From CAZRHR01 sp964578885 (GTDB lineage: Bacteria; Bacteroidota; Bacteroidia; CAIKAF01): a DNA stretch of 64,000 nucleotides. Location of the stretch: contig CAZOEO010000001.1 of NCBI GenBank assembly GCA_964578885.1, forward strand, positions 186,001 through 250,000, in the 5' to 3' direction. Under the pieces are notes generated by a model that saw only the letters and a list, made by a program, of their open reading frames with translations, was not told the DNA's origin and did no database searches. Each line of letters begins with the position of its first letter. The first letter of the stretch is position 1. Below, piece after piece: positions 1-8,781 of the stretch. The translations under genes and the position numbers were made by a program.

Positions 1-438
1 GGTTTGTGCTGAAACCACTTTTCCGGTATTCAGATTGCGTAAAACCACTTCATAAATGCTGTTATCTACTATGGTTTTGGTATAGGGATATAAATAATTC
101 GGTGTGGTAAAGAAAACACCATCGTCTTTTGGTTTGTGGTAAGCGGTTTGGGGGAGCACAGCCGTATCCTGAATGGCTCCTGAGCTGTTTCGTCTGCGCA
201 TCACCACTTGAATGGCATTGCTGGGATAGTAGTTTGAATCCGGAATGCTGGCATAAACTAAAGCGTCGCCATCTCCTAAAAATGCCTTTTGAACCCGTAC
301 CCACTGCGTATCTTCGCGGGTGTCTAACATCCCGTAAATGAGGGTGATATCTTTATATTCTGCGGTTAAATCTAAATCGTTGTCGCAGGACGAAAGAAAT
401 AGTGTTGCGCTCAAAAGGAGCAAAAAAGGCTTCATCAT
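1..438 (-). CDS. Lipoprotein, partial (C-terminus outside window)
   Basis: The reading frame starts at the ATG ending at 438 and stays open to the left edge (146 codons). It begins MMKPFLLLLSATLFLSSCDN: a short signal peptide with a lipobox (LSSC), so the mature protein should be a lipid-anchored envelope protein. The mature part starts with an acidic stretch and then a beta-rich segment (ITLIYGMLDTREDTQWVRVQ). This resembles the N-terminus of uncharacterised Bacteroidota lipoproteins of the DUF4249 kind, but I do not claim membership. It lies about 150 bp downstream of ompH on the same strand, beyond a terminator, so it is probably transcribed separately. Function unknown. Confidence 0.75.
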   Translation of the reverse strand, partial: MMKPFLLLLSATLFLSSCDNDLDLTAEYKDITLIYGMLDTREDTQWVRVQKAFLGDGDALVYASIPDSNYYPSNAIQVVMRRRNSSGAIQDTAVLPQTAYHKPKDDGVFFTTPNYLYPYTKTIVDNSIYEVVLRNLNTGKVVSAQT

Positions 439-540
439 GATAGCGAAATTAGACAAAAATCCGATGTGACCCAACGACAAAATGTACGCCTTCTCGGGTG
501 GGGGAAACGATTGGTTGGGGAGTTTTTTTGAGCGGAAGGC

Positions 541-577
541 AAAAAAAAAGCTGCTTCAAATGAGAAGCAGCTTTTCT
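541..577 (-). terminator. Rho-independent terminator after ompH
   Basis: The stem is AAGCTGCTTC / GAAGCAGCTT with a short loop, and a run of nine A on the plus strand gives a U-tract for minus-strand transcripts. It sits 14 bp past the ompH stop. Confidence 0.85.
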
Positions 578-590
578 TGTAAATGATGTA

Positions 591-1172
591 TTATTTTCTT
601 GGGGTGGCCGGAGTGCCTCCAGCGGGAGCACTACCAGCTGGTGCGGAACCGGATGGCGTTGTACTTCCGGGTGCTATGGGAGCTAATCCCAGTTGTTTAC
701 GAACATCGTTGGTGATGTCCATGCTTTCATCTGCAAAAAGCAACATGCCTTTGGATGAGTCGAACACAAATGCCAGTCCTTTTTCTTTTGCGACTGCCTT
801 AATGGCCGCATCTACTTTTTCCAAAAGAGGCTGAAGCAAAAGGGTTCTTTTCTCTTCTAATTCTTCTTCGAAAGCGGCTTGAGTACGCTGGATTTTGGAT
901 TGTTCATCCATGAGTTCCTTTTCTTTCAAACCACGAATGGTTGGGCTGTAGTTGGCACGTTCTTCTTCGAATTTTTTGGCCATGGCCTGGTATTTTTCCA
1001 CCATGGTTGTTAATTCTTTTTCGAGTTCGCCGGCGTATTCTTCCAGCTGTTTGTTTACCGTGTTAATTTCCGGCATGTCCATGAGCACGCCCATGGCATT
1101 GAGGTATCCGAATTTCTGGGCATTGGCTGTAAATGGAAGCAGGGCCAGAAGGAGTACGGCTAAGTATTTCAT
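591..1172 (-). CDS. OmpH/Skp-family periplasmic chaperone
   Basis: 193 residues. The chosen start gives MKYLAVLLLALLPFTANAQ, a clean signal peptide cut after ANA; the frame stays open upstream but adds only a non-signal-like stretch. Residues about 40-130 are strongly charged and helical (ELEKELTTMVEKYQAMAKKF), the coiled-coil arm of Skp, followed by the conserved end (AVAKEKGLAFVFDSS, then ADESMDITNDVRKQLG). Skp proteins hold unfolded outer-membrane proteins in the periplasm. The C-terminus carries an odd low-complexity tail of Ala/Gly/Ser/Pro/Thr (about 25 residues). A TACCTTCG box lies about 30 bp upstream, so it likely has its own promoter. Confidence 0.88.
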   Translation of the reverse strand: MKYLAVLLLALLPFTANAQKFGYLNAMGVLMDMPEINTVNKQLEEYAGELEKELTTMVEKYQAMAKKFEEERANYSPTIRGLKEKELMDEQSKIQRTQAAFEEELEEKRTLLLQPLLEKVDAAIKAVAKEKGLAFVFDSSKGMLLFADESMDITNDVRKQLGLAPIAPGSTTPSGSAPAGSAPAGGTPATPRK

Positions 1173-1203
1173 GAAAAATGTTTGTTTAATTGAAAAACGT
1201 TGG

Positions 1204-1211
1204 CGAAGGTA
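1204..1211 (-). promoter_or_regulatory. Bacteroidota -7 box (TACCTTCG) for ompH
   Basis: One mismatch to the TAnnTTTG consensus, 31 bp upstream of the ompH ATG. It lies between the ompH start and the rluA-type gene's stop. Confidence 0.4.
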
Positions 1212-1216
1212 TAAAA

Positions 1217-1924
1217 TTATTTCTGCTGCCGGAAAGATTTCCACCAAGGCCTTTCAGGGTATGGGGCTTCAACGGTTATCATCTCCTTGGTAGTGGGATG
1301 GCAAAAATGAAGCCGAAATGCGTGCAGCGCGATACTTTTGTCTTCCAATGGTCGCTTGTCGCCATATTTCACATCGCCATAAATGGGCCAACCCATGGCA
1401 GAAAGCTGCGCACGGATTTGATGATGGCGTCCGGTTTCCAATTCAATTTCCAAAAGAGTTAAATGGGTTCCGGTGAGTAAGCGGGTAAAATGAAGCCGCG
1501 CTTCCTGGGCTCCGGAGGTTTGGGCAGACACCACTTTGGTCGTATTATTGGCCGGATTTCGTTTTAAAAAGTGAATGAGGGTTCCTTGCTGTGGCACATC
1601 GGTATGGCGCACCAGCACATGGTAAATTTTTCGGGTTTCTCGCAGCTTAAAGGCTTCATTCATGCGGGAAAGGGCCTTGGAGGTTCGTGCAAGCAGCAAA
1701 ACGCCGGAAACAGGCCGGTCGATTCGGTGAATAAGTCCACAGAAAACATTGCCGGGCTTGTTGAATTTTTTCTGGATAAAAGCCCGTGCTTTTTCGAGCA
1801 ATGGGACATCTCCTGTTTGATCACCTTGTACGGGTTCGCCGGCCTCTTTGTACACGGCCATCACCTGGTGATCTAAATACAGAATTCTTCCCTCAGGAAG
1901 GGCTTCAATATTGTTCGTTGGCAT
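1217..1924 (-). CDS. RluA-family RNA pseudouridine synthase
   Basis: 235 residues. The catalytic motif is HRIDRPVSG (about residues 66-74, family HRLDxxTSG), with the active-site Asp present. The later conserved pieces ARTSKALSRMN, RKIYHVLV, ELETGRHHQIRAQL and GWPIYGDVKYG are all there. No N-terminal S4 domain is present, which fits the shorter RluA/RluC-like enzymes. It converts uridine to pseudouridine in rRNA or tRNA; the exact target cannot be read from sequence. Its first 20 bp overlap the end of panB on the same strand, so the two are probably co-transcribed. Confidence 0.9.
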   Translation of the reverse strand: MPTNNIEALPEGRILYLDHQVMAVYKEAGEPVQGDQTGDVPLLEKARAFIQKKFNKPGNVFCGLIHRIDRPVSGVLLLARTSKALSRMNEAFKLRETRKIYHVLVRHTDVPQQGTLIHFLKRNPANNTTKVVSAQTSGAQEARLHFTRLLTGTHLTLLEIELETGRHHQIRAQLSAMGWPIYGDVKYGDKRPLEDKSIALHAFRLHFCHPTTKEMITVEAPYPERPWWKSFRQQK

Positions 1925-2720
1925 TGGGAAAATCTCCGGATTTTACATCCTGAATGTAAGATTGAACCGCATGGGTGATGGTATCAGCCAGTTGACAATA
2001 CTGCCGCAAAAATCTGGGCTTAAATTCCTGCGTTAAGCCCAGCATGTCGTGTGAAACCAAAACTTGACCATCGCAACCGGGCCCGGCGCCAATGCCGATG
2101 ACGGGAATGCTGATTTCTTTGGCCACTCTCTCCGCCAGGGAAGCTGGAATTTTTTCCAGAACCAGCGCAAAACATCCCAAACTTTCCAATAAACGGGCGT
2201 CTGAGAGCAGTTTTTCAGCCTCAGGTTCTTCTTTGGCCCGAACGGTATAGGTGCCAAATTTATAAATGGATTGGGGCATGAGACCTAAATGTCCCATTAC
2301 CGGAATGCCGGCAGCCAAAATTCGGGCAATGGAATCTTCTACTTCTGCGCCACCTTCAAGTTTTACGGCATGTGCGCCGGTTTCTTTCATGATGCGAATG
2401 GCACTGCGTAAGGCGACAGAGCTATTCGACTGGTACGCGCCGAAAGGTAAATCGACCACAATAAGTGAACGATGTGCTCCTCTTACCACGGACGAGGCAT
2501 GATAAATCATCTGGTCTAAGGTAATCGGAAGCGTGGTTTCGTGTCCTGCCATTACATTGGAGGCGGAATCTCCCACCAACAACACCTCAATGCCGGCCTG
2601 ATCGAGCAAACGAGCCATGGTATAATCGTAGGCCGTAAGCATCGAAATCTTTTGGCCTTTGCGCTTTAACTCTTGTAAAACGTGGGTGGTAATTCTCTTA
2701 ATTTCTTTTTGCACCGACAT
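1905..2720 (-). CDS. panB: 3-methyl-2-oxobutanoate hydroxymethyltransferase (PanB)
   Basis: About 271 residues, the normal PanB length. PanB adds a hydroxymethyl group from methylene-tetrahydrofolate to alpha-ketoisovalerate, the first committed step to pantothenate and CoA. Seen: MLTAYDYTMARLLDQAGIEV and LLVGDS near the N-terminus, the HAVKLEGG segment, GHLGLMPQS, and IGIGAGPGCDGQVLVSHDML near the C-terminus. Two candidate ATGs lie two codons apart; the inner one (MSVQKE) is chosen. A TACTTTTG box lies about 42 bp upstream. The rluA-type gene overlaps its 3' end. Confidence 0.95.
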   Translation of the reverse strand: MSVQKEIKRITTHVLQELKRKGQKISMLTAYDYTMARLLDQAGIEVLLVGDSASNVMAGHETTLPITLDQMIYHASSVVRGAHRSLIVVDLPFGAYQSNSSVALRSAIRIMKETGAHAVKLEGGAEVEDSIARILAAGIPVMGHLGLMPQSIYKFGTYTVRAKEEPEAEKLLSDARLLESLGCFALVLEKIPASLAERVAKEISIPVIGIGAGPGCDGQVLVSHDMLGLTQEFKPRFLRQYCQLADTITHAVQSYIQDVKSGDFPNANEQY

Positions 2721-2761
2721 GAGCAAGGAAAATTCAACCGCGAAACATTCTGCGGTAAGGC

Positions 2762-2769
2762 CAAAAGTA
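2762..2769 (-). promoter_or_regulatory. Bacteroidota -7 box (TACTTTTG) for panB
   Basis: Full match to TAnnTTTG on the minus strand, 41 bp upstream of the panB start, in the 100-bp gap between mrdA and panB. Confidence 0.5.
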
Positions 2770-2825
2770 CGGCTTTATTCTCATTATGTGAGGTACATTG
2801 TACACGGAAAGAAAGGTGAAGGAAT

Positions 2826-4652
2826 TTAGGGTGACAAAAGATTTCCTTCCCGCATTCTCATTTCCAGATCTGGTCTTGTGATGGTATCTGTCAGATATTT
2901 TTCAATCATCAATGAAGCAATTGGCGCGGCCCAGGTAGAACCAAATCCTGCGTTTTCCACCAAAATTCCAATGGCAATTTTGGGTTTATGCATGGGGGCA
3001 AAAGCCATAAATACAGAGTGGTCTTTGCCATGTGGATTTTGTGCAGTGCCTGTTTTGCCGCAAATGACAATGGAATCGAGCCTGGCCATCCGTGCGGTGC
3101 CGCCGGGTTCATGCACAGCGCCATACATGCCACGCACCACCACGTCGAAATACGCGGTATCGATGAAGGTTTCCTTTCTTGGGAATAGTCCTTTTCGGGC
3201 CAATTCTTCTCCGCCCACCCTTTTTCCGATATGGGGCGTGATATAATATCCCCGATTGGCCACAATAGCTGCGAGATTGGCGATTTGCAGCGCATTGGCT
3301 TTTATTTCTCCCTGTCCAATTCCGAGAGAAATAATGGTAAGTCCCCGCCAGCCGCCTTTTCCATAAATTCTGTCGTAATATTCGGCGGTGGGAACGTTGC
3401 CATTTTTCACGTTGGGAAGATCTGTTTGAAAATTTTGTCCAAATCCAAAGCGTAAAGCGGCTTCACGCCAGGCGACATAGGCCTCCCGCGTGGTCGGATA
3501 GCTTTTCATCATTTCATTGAAAACCCAACAATAATAAGCATTGCAGGAAGTTTGGATGGAGAATTTTAAATCTGCCGTGGGATGCGCGTGGCAACCTACT
3601 GAATGTTTGGCAGAAATCCGGAATCCGCCGCCGCAAGGAACGGTGGTGTTGTTAAAAACCACACCAAATTGCTGTCCAATCAGGGCATTCATTACTTTGA
3701 AAGTAGAGCCCGGCGGATACCCGTCCATGGTGGCCCGGTTGTACATGGGCTTATTGGGATCCAGTAAAAGTTTGGGATAGTTTCTCCGAAGATTTCTTCC
3801 TACCATGAGGTTCGGATCGTAGGTAGGTGCGGAAATCAATGCGAGAATTTCACCTGTACTTGGTTCAATGGCGACAATGGCTCCTTTTTTATTTTGCATT
3901 AGGCTTTCTCCCAAAGCCTGAAGATCTAAGTCCAGGGTCGTGATTAAATTTTTTCCGGGAACGGCGGCGGTGTCGAAGGCGCCGTTTCCAAAGGAACCTC
4001 TTTCGTTGTTGGTGACGTCTACATATACTTTTTTCACCCCTTTGGTTCCGCGCAGTACTTCTTCATAGGATTGTTCTACGCCGGATTTTCCGATATAATC
4101 GCCTGGTTTATAATAGGGATTGTTGTTGGTGATGCTGGTATCTACTTCTGCGATATAACCCAGTACAGCCGCACCTACGGCCTGCGGATAACGGCGAATG
4201 GTTCTTTTTTCAAGGAAAAAGCCGGGGAACTTAAAGAGTTTTTCCTGAAGGGCTGCTACCGCTACTTGCGACAATTCCTTCACAACGGGTTCCGGTTGTG
4301 TGGCTTTTTTCCGGGATCCTTTTCTCCGAACAATGCCTTCAAGGGCTTTTACCAGCTCTGCTTTTTCAATGTCGGCCAATTGGCAAAGCATTAATGTATC
4401 GAAAGGGGTGCTTTCTTTCAGCACCACCATTAAATCGAAAGCATATTCGTTGGCCACCATGAGTTTACCATTTCTGTCCAGGACATTGCCCCTTGGAGGG
4501 TGTTGTACCAAACGACGAATGGCGTACATGTCGCCTTTTTGTTTGTATTTCTCATCGACCACCTGCAGAAAAAAGAGCCGCAGAATAAAAATGAGTCCAA
4601 CGCCGATAAAAATGGCCAAATACACATACTGCCGGCTTTCTAACTTTTTCAT
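2826..4652 (-). CDS. mrdA: Penicillin-binding protein 2 (cell elongation transpeptidase)
   Basis: 609 residues. One membrane helix near the N-terminus (YLAIFIGVGLIFILRLFFLQ) is followed by the PBP dimerisation domain and a transpeptidase domain. All three catalytic motifs are present: STFK (Ser about residue 316), SCN (about 369) and KTGT (about 533). PBP2 crosslinks peptidoglycan during lateral growth together with MreBCD and RodA. The start is set by an ATGA overlap with the mreD stop, which implies translational coupling. It is the last gene of mreB-mreC-mreD-mrdA; no rodA follows, the next gene being panB. Confidence 0.95.
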   Translation of the reverse strand: MKKLESRQYVYLAIFIGVGLIFILRLFFLQVVDEKYKQKGDMYAIRRLVQHPPRGNVLDRNGKLMVANEYAFDLMVVLKESTPFDTLMLCQLADIEKAELVKALEGIVRRKGSRKKATQPEPVVKELSQVAVAALQEKLFKFPGFFLEKRTIRRYPQAVGAAVLGYIAEVDTSITNNNPYYKPGDYIGKSGVEQSYEEVLRGTKGVKKVYVDVTNNERGSFGNGAFDTAAVPGKNLITTLDLDLQALGESLMQNKKGAIVAIEPSTGEILALISAPTYDPNLMVGRNLRRNYPKLLLDPNKPMYNRATMDGYPPGSTFKVMNALIGQQFGVVFNNTTVPCGGGFRISAKHSVGCHAHPTADLKFSIQTSCNAYYCWVFNEMMKSYPTTREAYVAWREAALRFGFGQNFQTDLPNVKNGNVPTAEYYDRIYGKGGWRGLTIISLGIGQGEIKANALQIANLAAIVANRGYYITPHIGKRVGGEELARKGLFPRKETFIDTAYFDVVVRGMYGAVHEPGGTARMARLDSIVICGKTGTAQNPHGKDHSVFMAFAPMHKPKIAIGILVENAGFGSTWAAPIASLMIEKYLTDTITRPDLEMRMREGNLLSP

Positions 4653-5158
4653 TTTCCGGGAGATTTTCGGATGGCCATTTCCCAAATGATAAAAGTAAAT
4701 AAACTAAGTATGCTGCCTGATAGGGTTCGGAGTAAAATGGTGAAAATGCCACTGAACCGTGCCACCATAATGGCGTTCCAGGCCAGGTGAAAGCCAAGCA
4801 AAAAGAAAAGGGCAAACAGGGTGAATCTTCGAATATCCGGGGCGCTGATGCCTGGACGTAGGTTTGCGTCGAAGTCTTCTCCGGAAAAAAACAGGGGCAA
4901 AAGATATCCGCGCAAATAGGCCGCAGCGGTAAGCGCCATGGCATTTACGCCGCCGGTATGCGTGAATAAATCCACCAGCCAACCTGTAAAAAACGCCAAA
5001 ACCAACAACCAGCCTCGTCCAAATTTCAGGGGCATCGATAAAATGAGCCACGGATACAGAACGGGCGCCAGCAAAGGGCCATAATGGACTTGCCTTAGAA
5101 GAAAAAGGTCGATGGCCAGCACCAAAATAAACCGAAAAATCAATCGAAGGGTTTCCAT
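4649..5158 (-). CDS. mreD: Rod-shape protein MreD
   Basis: 169 residues, almost entirely hydrophobic with five or so predicted membrane helices. The sequence is not conserved enough for a motif, but length, topology and position between mreC and mrdA identify it. MreD links MreC and MreB to the elongation machinery in the inner membrane. It starts 3 bp after the mreC stop and its stop overlaps the mrdA start. Confidence 0.88.
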   Translation of the reverse strand: METLRLIFRFILVLAIDLFLLRQVHYGPLLAPVLYPWLILSMPLKFGRGWLLVLAFFTGWLVDLFTHTGGVNAMALTAAAYLRGYLLPLFFSGEDFDANLRPGISAPDIRRFTLFALFFLLGFHLAWNAIMVARFSGIFTILLRTLSGSILSLFTFIIWEMAIRKSPGK

Positions 5159-5161
5159 GGC

Positions 5162-5989
5162 TTAGGGGTTGGTTTGGGCTTCCAATTGGGTTTGTTCCTC
5201 CTTGAGGCGATGGTTCACCACATAAATATGACGTACACGGTTGAAATTGGTGAATAACTCAATGATGATTTCATAATATCCATCGTCCGGATTGACTTCA
5301 AAATCGGTGACCCGACCCACCGGTACGCCTTCCGGGAAAATGGAGGAATGGCCGGACGTTTCCACCGTGTCGCCAATGGCTACTTCTACATGCGAAGGTA
5401 CATTTCGGATTTGTGCCGACCAGCTGGATTTTCCGGTCCAGAATAACTGCCCGAAGTCACCCGTTTTTTTCATTTGTACTGCCAAAGAGGCTTGGGTATT
5501 CAGAATCGACATTCCTAAAGAAAAGTGAGGACTCACGGCGATGATCACGCCCACCACGCCTTCGGGGCTAATTACGCCCATGTCTTCTTTTACCCCGTGC
5601 ATGGTTCCCACATCCAGGGTGAAATAATTTTTTTCTCCTGACGTGCTGTTATTGATGACGCGTCCGGGTAAATATTCAAAGATTTGCGTGTAGAGGGTAT
5701 CTGCCAACCAGCCGTTTTCCCCGTAAATCTGGTACATGCTTTCGGCGAGCTGACTTCTCAGGGCGGCATTTTCCAATCGAAGGAGTTCCACTTCGGTACC
5801 AAGGGTTCCATATGTTTTGATGTCGGTAATGCCGGTTTCTACCGTTCCGGTAATGCCGGAAGTGGCTTGAAAAAAAAGCACCCGCTGAAAGTTGAATTGC
5901 TGAATGGTCAAAACGAGTCCTATGCCTTCCAGTAAAAGGAACAGAAGCAACACCCTGAATCTTTGCAGCAGAATGAATAAGTTCCGCAT
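5162..5989 (-). CDS. mreC: Rod-shape protein MreC
   Basis: 275 residues: a short cytoplasmic tail, one membrane helix (VLLLFLLLEGIGLVLTI), a coiled coil around residues 55-90 (LGTEVELLRLENAALRSQL), then the beta-rich periplasmic domain (DVGTMHGVKEDMGVISPEGVVGVI, then VAIGDTVETSGHSSIFPEGVPVGRV). MreC is the periplasmic scaffold of the elongasome and activates PBP2. It lies 13 bp after mreB and just before mreD. Confidence 0.93.
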   Translation of the reverse strand: MRNLFILLQRFRVLLLFLLLEGIGLVLTIQQFNFQRVLFFQATSGITGTVETGITDIKTYGTLGTEVELLRLENAALRSQLAESMYQIYGENGWLADTLYTQIFEYLPGRVINNSTSGEKNYFTLDVGTMHGVKEDMGVISPEGVVGVIIAVSPHFSLGMSILNTQASLAVQMKKTGDFGQLFWTGKSSWSAQIRNVPSHVEVAIGDTVETSGHSSIFPEGVPVGRVTDFEVNPDDGYYEIIIELFTNFNRVRHIYVVNHRLKEEQTQLEAQTNP

Positions 5990-6002
5990 GCGATACCTCC
6001 GG

Positions 6003-7025
6003 TCAGCGAATCAAGAATGAGAAACGATCGATGTTTTTCAGCGCTTCGCCCGTTCCGCGCGCCACGGCGCGCAATGGATCTTCCGCCACATGTACGGGAA
6101 GTTTGGTCTTCATGGAAATACGTTTGTCCAAACCACGAAGCAAGGCACCACCGCCCGCCAAATAAATGCCGGTTCTAAAAATATCCGCGGCCAGTTCCGG
6201 AGGTGTCATTTCCAGTGCACTGTGAATCGCTGCTTCTATTTTGCTGATGGTCTTGTCGATGGCGAAGGCAATTTCTTGATAAGAAACCATAATTTCTTTA
6301 GGAATGCCTGTCATTAAGTCGCGACCATGAACAGCGAAATCTGCTGGTGGATTTTCAAGCTCCTGCATAGCGGCACCTACCTCTATTTTGATGCGCTCAG
6401 CGGTGCGTTCTCCGATATTAATATTATGCTGGCGGCGCATATAGTCTTCGATGTCGGCGGTAAGATCATCTCCGGCCACACGGATCGATTTATCGCAAAC
6501 AATGCCTCCAAGAGAAATAACGGCGATTTCACTGGTTCCACCACCGATGTCAATAATCATGTTGCCTTGCGGCTCTTCTACATCAATGCCAATGCCCAGT
6601 GCCGCAGCCATGGGTTCGTGAATGAGATAGACTTCTTTTCCCCCTGCATGCTCAGCGCTGTCTTTTACAGCTCTTTTTTCTACCTCCGTAATGCCGGAAG
6701 GGATGCAAATAACCATGCGCAACGATGGCTTGATCCACCTTTTACGATCATTGATTTTTTTAATCATGCCCCGAATCATTTCTTCGGCAGCATAGAAATC
6801 AGCAATCACGCCATCTTTCAACGGTCTGATGGTCTCAATGTTGGCATTGGTTTTTCCATGCATCAGCAAGGCCTGTTTACCAATGGCAATCACCTTCCCG
6901 CTTCGTCTATCCATGGCCACAATGGAAGGTTCATCTACCACAACTTTATCGTTGTGAATAATTAGCGTGTTGGCCGTCCCCAGGTCTATGGCAATGTCCT
7001 GGGTTAAAAAATCAAATAAGCCCAA
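6003..7025 (-). CDS. mreB: Rod-shape-determining actin homologue MreB
   Basis: 340 residues, full length. It begins LFDFLTQDIAIDLGTANTLI, with the phosphate-1 loop DLGTANT, then the phosphate-2 segment MIIDIGGGTSEIAVI and adenosine-binding GIYLAGGGALLRGLD. MreB filaments direct lateral wall synthesis. The start codon is TTG: the frame meets TGA three codons upstream and has no ATG in between, and starting at TTG gives the family-typical MGLFDF. First gene of the mre operon; a TAGTTTTG box lies about 50 bp upstream. Confidence 0.96.
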   Translation of the reverse strand: MGLFDFLTQDIAIDLGTANTLIIHNDKVVVDEPSIVAMDRRSGKVIAIGKQALLMHGKTNANIETIRPLKDGVIADFYAAEEMIRGMIKKINDRKRWIKPSLRMVICIPSGITEVEKRAVKDSAEHAGGKEVYLIHEPMAAALGIGIDVEEPQGNMIIDIGGGTSEIAVISLGGIVCDKSIRVAGDDLTADIEDYMRRQHNINIGERTAERIKIEVGAAMQELENPPADFAVHGRDLMTGIPKEIMVSYQEIAFAIDKTISKIEAAIHSALEMTPPELAADIFRTGIYLAGGGALLRGLDKRISMKTKLPVHVAEDPLRAVARGTGEALKNIDRFSFLIR

Positions 7026-7074
7026 TGGTAATCAGTATTTTGAAAGTAAATGCAGGTCGAAAAACTATGTTCTG

Positions 7075-7082
7075 CAAAACTA
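7075..7082 (-). promoter_or_regulatory. Bacteroidota -7 box (TAGTTTTG) for the mre operon
   Basis: Full match to TAnnTTTG in the 121-bp gap between purH and mreB, 50 bp before the mreB TTG start. It suggests the shape operon is not only read through from purH. Confidence 0.45.
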
Positions 7083-7146
7083 CATGGAAAAAAGTTTCCT
7101 TCGGCCTAAAATACAAACGAATATTCGATTTTTTTTCAAAAGGAAA

Positions 7147-8664
7147 TTAATGTCTGAAATGGCGGATTTTTCCGAAGACCATGCCGATACCAGTGGCCCT
7201 TGCCGCCGCCACTACCTCTGCATCCCGGATAGCACCTCCAGGTTGCCAAATCCATTGAATACCATTGTTTTGTGCTAAATTGATAACGTCGGGAAACGGG
7301 AAAAAAGCGTCCGAACCCAACACAGAACCGCCAAGGGAATGCCCGCCTTCCTTCGCTTTAGAAATGGCTTGCTTCATGGCATCGATTCGGGAAACCATGC
7401 CGCAGCCAATACCAAGAAGTTGTTGGTCTTTCACCAACACCATGGCGTTGCTTTTGGCATGTTTTACCAAAATTTCAGCTAAGGTTACATCGGTAATTGG
7501 TATCTCTTTTTCCGGGACTTCACTCACCCATTCCCATGCTACGGGCTCGCTGACTTGTGTATCTGGTTCCTGCCAAAGCCATCCGCCCAAAGCTGATTTT
7601 ATCATAGGAACGGTGGTGGGGCCCAGATTTTTTTTCAAAAGAATTCTTTGGGGTTTCGTGGTGAGCAAGGCCAACGCCTCCGGCATATAATCCGGCGCCA
7701 ATAAGACTTCGAAAAATTGGGAATGCAGCCATGTCGCCATCTCGGTGGTCACCACATGGTGCGTGCAAATGACTCCGCCAAAAGCGGAAATGGCATCGCC
7801 GGCCCATGCCTTTTTCAGTGACATTAGGCCATTTTCATCCACTGCGCATCCACAGGGATTGTTGTGTTTCAAAATAAAAGTAGCCCGCGGTGGCAATGCG
7901 TGTAAAAGGGAAATTCCTGCGTCTAAGTCCAGTAAGTTGTTGTATGAAAGCGTTTTACCTGAAATAACGGTAAATGGCAGTGGTTTTTCATGAAAAAAAT
8001 GGGCTTTCTGGTGTGGATTTTCTCCGTAACGCAAAGCAAAACTTTCTTCCGTAGGCCAGGCGGGTGGTGCCGGTAAATCGGCCATCCAACTCCAAATGTT
8101 CATTTCGTACCGAAGGGTATGGCCAAAACTTCGGGTGGCCATCTGTTTTCTAAAAGAAAGCGTGCTTCCTCCTCCACTTTGTTCCAGGGCTTGCCGTACG
8201 TCTTCAAAATGTTCCCGGCCCGGGCATACCAAGACGTCTTTAAAATTTTTGGCAGCGGCACGTAGTAAACTGACGCCTCCGATGTCGATGAGTTCAATGC
8301 GTTCGTCTTCCGAAAGCGACGCGAACCATTGTTCAGAAAATGGATAAAGGTCCACAATGACGAGGTCGATGGCGGCCATGCCAAGTGACGCCAGATCATG
8401 AAGGTCGGTTGGATGGTTTCTTTTGGCAAGAATGCCACCAAAAATATGTGGGTGCAGGGTTTTAACGCGTCCTCCCATCATGTCAGGAAAGCCGGTGCAT
8501 TCTTCCACGGCTGTGTAGCTGAATCCGTGTCGCTTTAGCCATTCGGCGGTGCCGCCTGTGCTCACGAGCGTTATACCGAATTGGTCGAGGGTTTTTACCA
8601 ATGGAAGTAAGCCGGTTTTGTTGTAAACTGAAATCAGTGCGCGCCGGATGGGAATGATATCCAT
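7147..8664 (-). CDS. purH: Bifunctional AICAR formyltransferase / IMP cyclohydrolase (PurH)
   Basis: 505 residues, usual length. It performs the last two steps of IMP synthesis. The N-terminal MGS-like cyclohydrolase domain shows ALISVYNKTGL, VSTGGTAEWL and GRVKTLHPHIFGGILAKR. The C-terminal formyltransferase domain shows LRYGENPHQKAHF, SGKTLSYNNLLD, LKHNNPCG and LGSDAFFPFPD. No interruptions. It is transcribed away from the ABC permease at 8782 across a 117-bp gap and toward mreB. Confidence 0.96.
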   Translation of the reverse strand: MDIIPIRRALISVYNKTGLLPLVKTLDQFGITLVSTGGTAEWLKRHGFSYTAVEECTGFPDMMGGRVKTLHPHIFGGILAKRNHPTDLHDLASLGMAAIDLVIVDLYPFSEQWFASLSEDERIELIDIGGVSLLRAAAKNFKDVLVCPGREHFEDVRQALEQSGGGSTLSFRKQMATRSFGHTLRYEMNIWSWMADLPAPPAWPTEESFALRYGENPHQKAHFFHEKPLPFTVISGKTLSYNNLLDLDAGISLLHALPPRATFILKHNNPCGCAVDENGLMSLKKAWAGDAISAFGGVICTHHVVTTEMATWLHSQFFEVLLAPDYMPEALALLTTKPQRILLKKNLGPTTVPMIKSALGGWLWQEPDTQVSEPVAWEWVSEVPEKEIPITDVTLAEILVKHAKSNAMVLVKDQQLLGIGCGMVSRIDAMKQAISKAKEGGHSLGGSVLGSDAFFPFPDVINLAQNNGIQWIWQPGGAIRDAEVVAAARATGIGMVFGKIRHFRH

Positions 8665-8781
8665 GATTTTAAGGAAAATTACACGTCAAAAAGTCCGGAA
8701 ATCCCGGTTTTGTTCTCATCTTGCAAAGGTCGAATTTATCCGACTGAGCGCGGATAAGTTTTAGGTAAAATTTTCCGCAAC

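Noticed and set aside
1204..8664. Single long operon from purH through ompH
   Set aside because: Separate TAnnTTTG-type boxes before mreB, panB and ompH suggest several transcription units.
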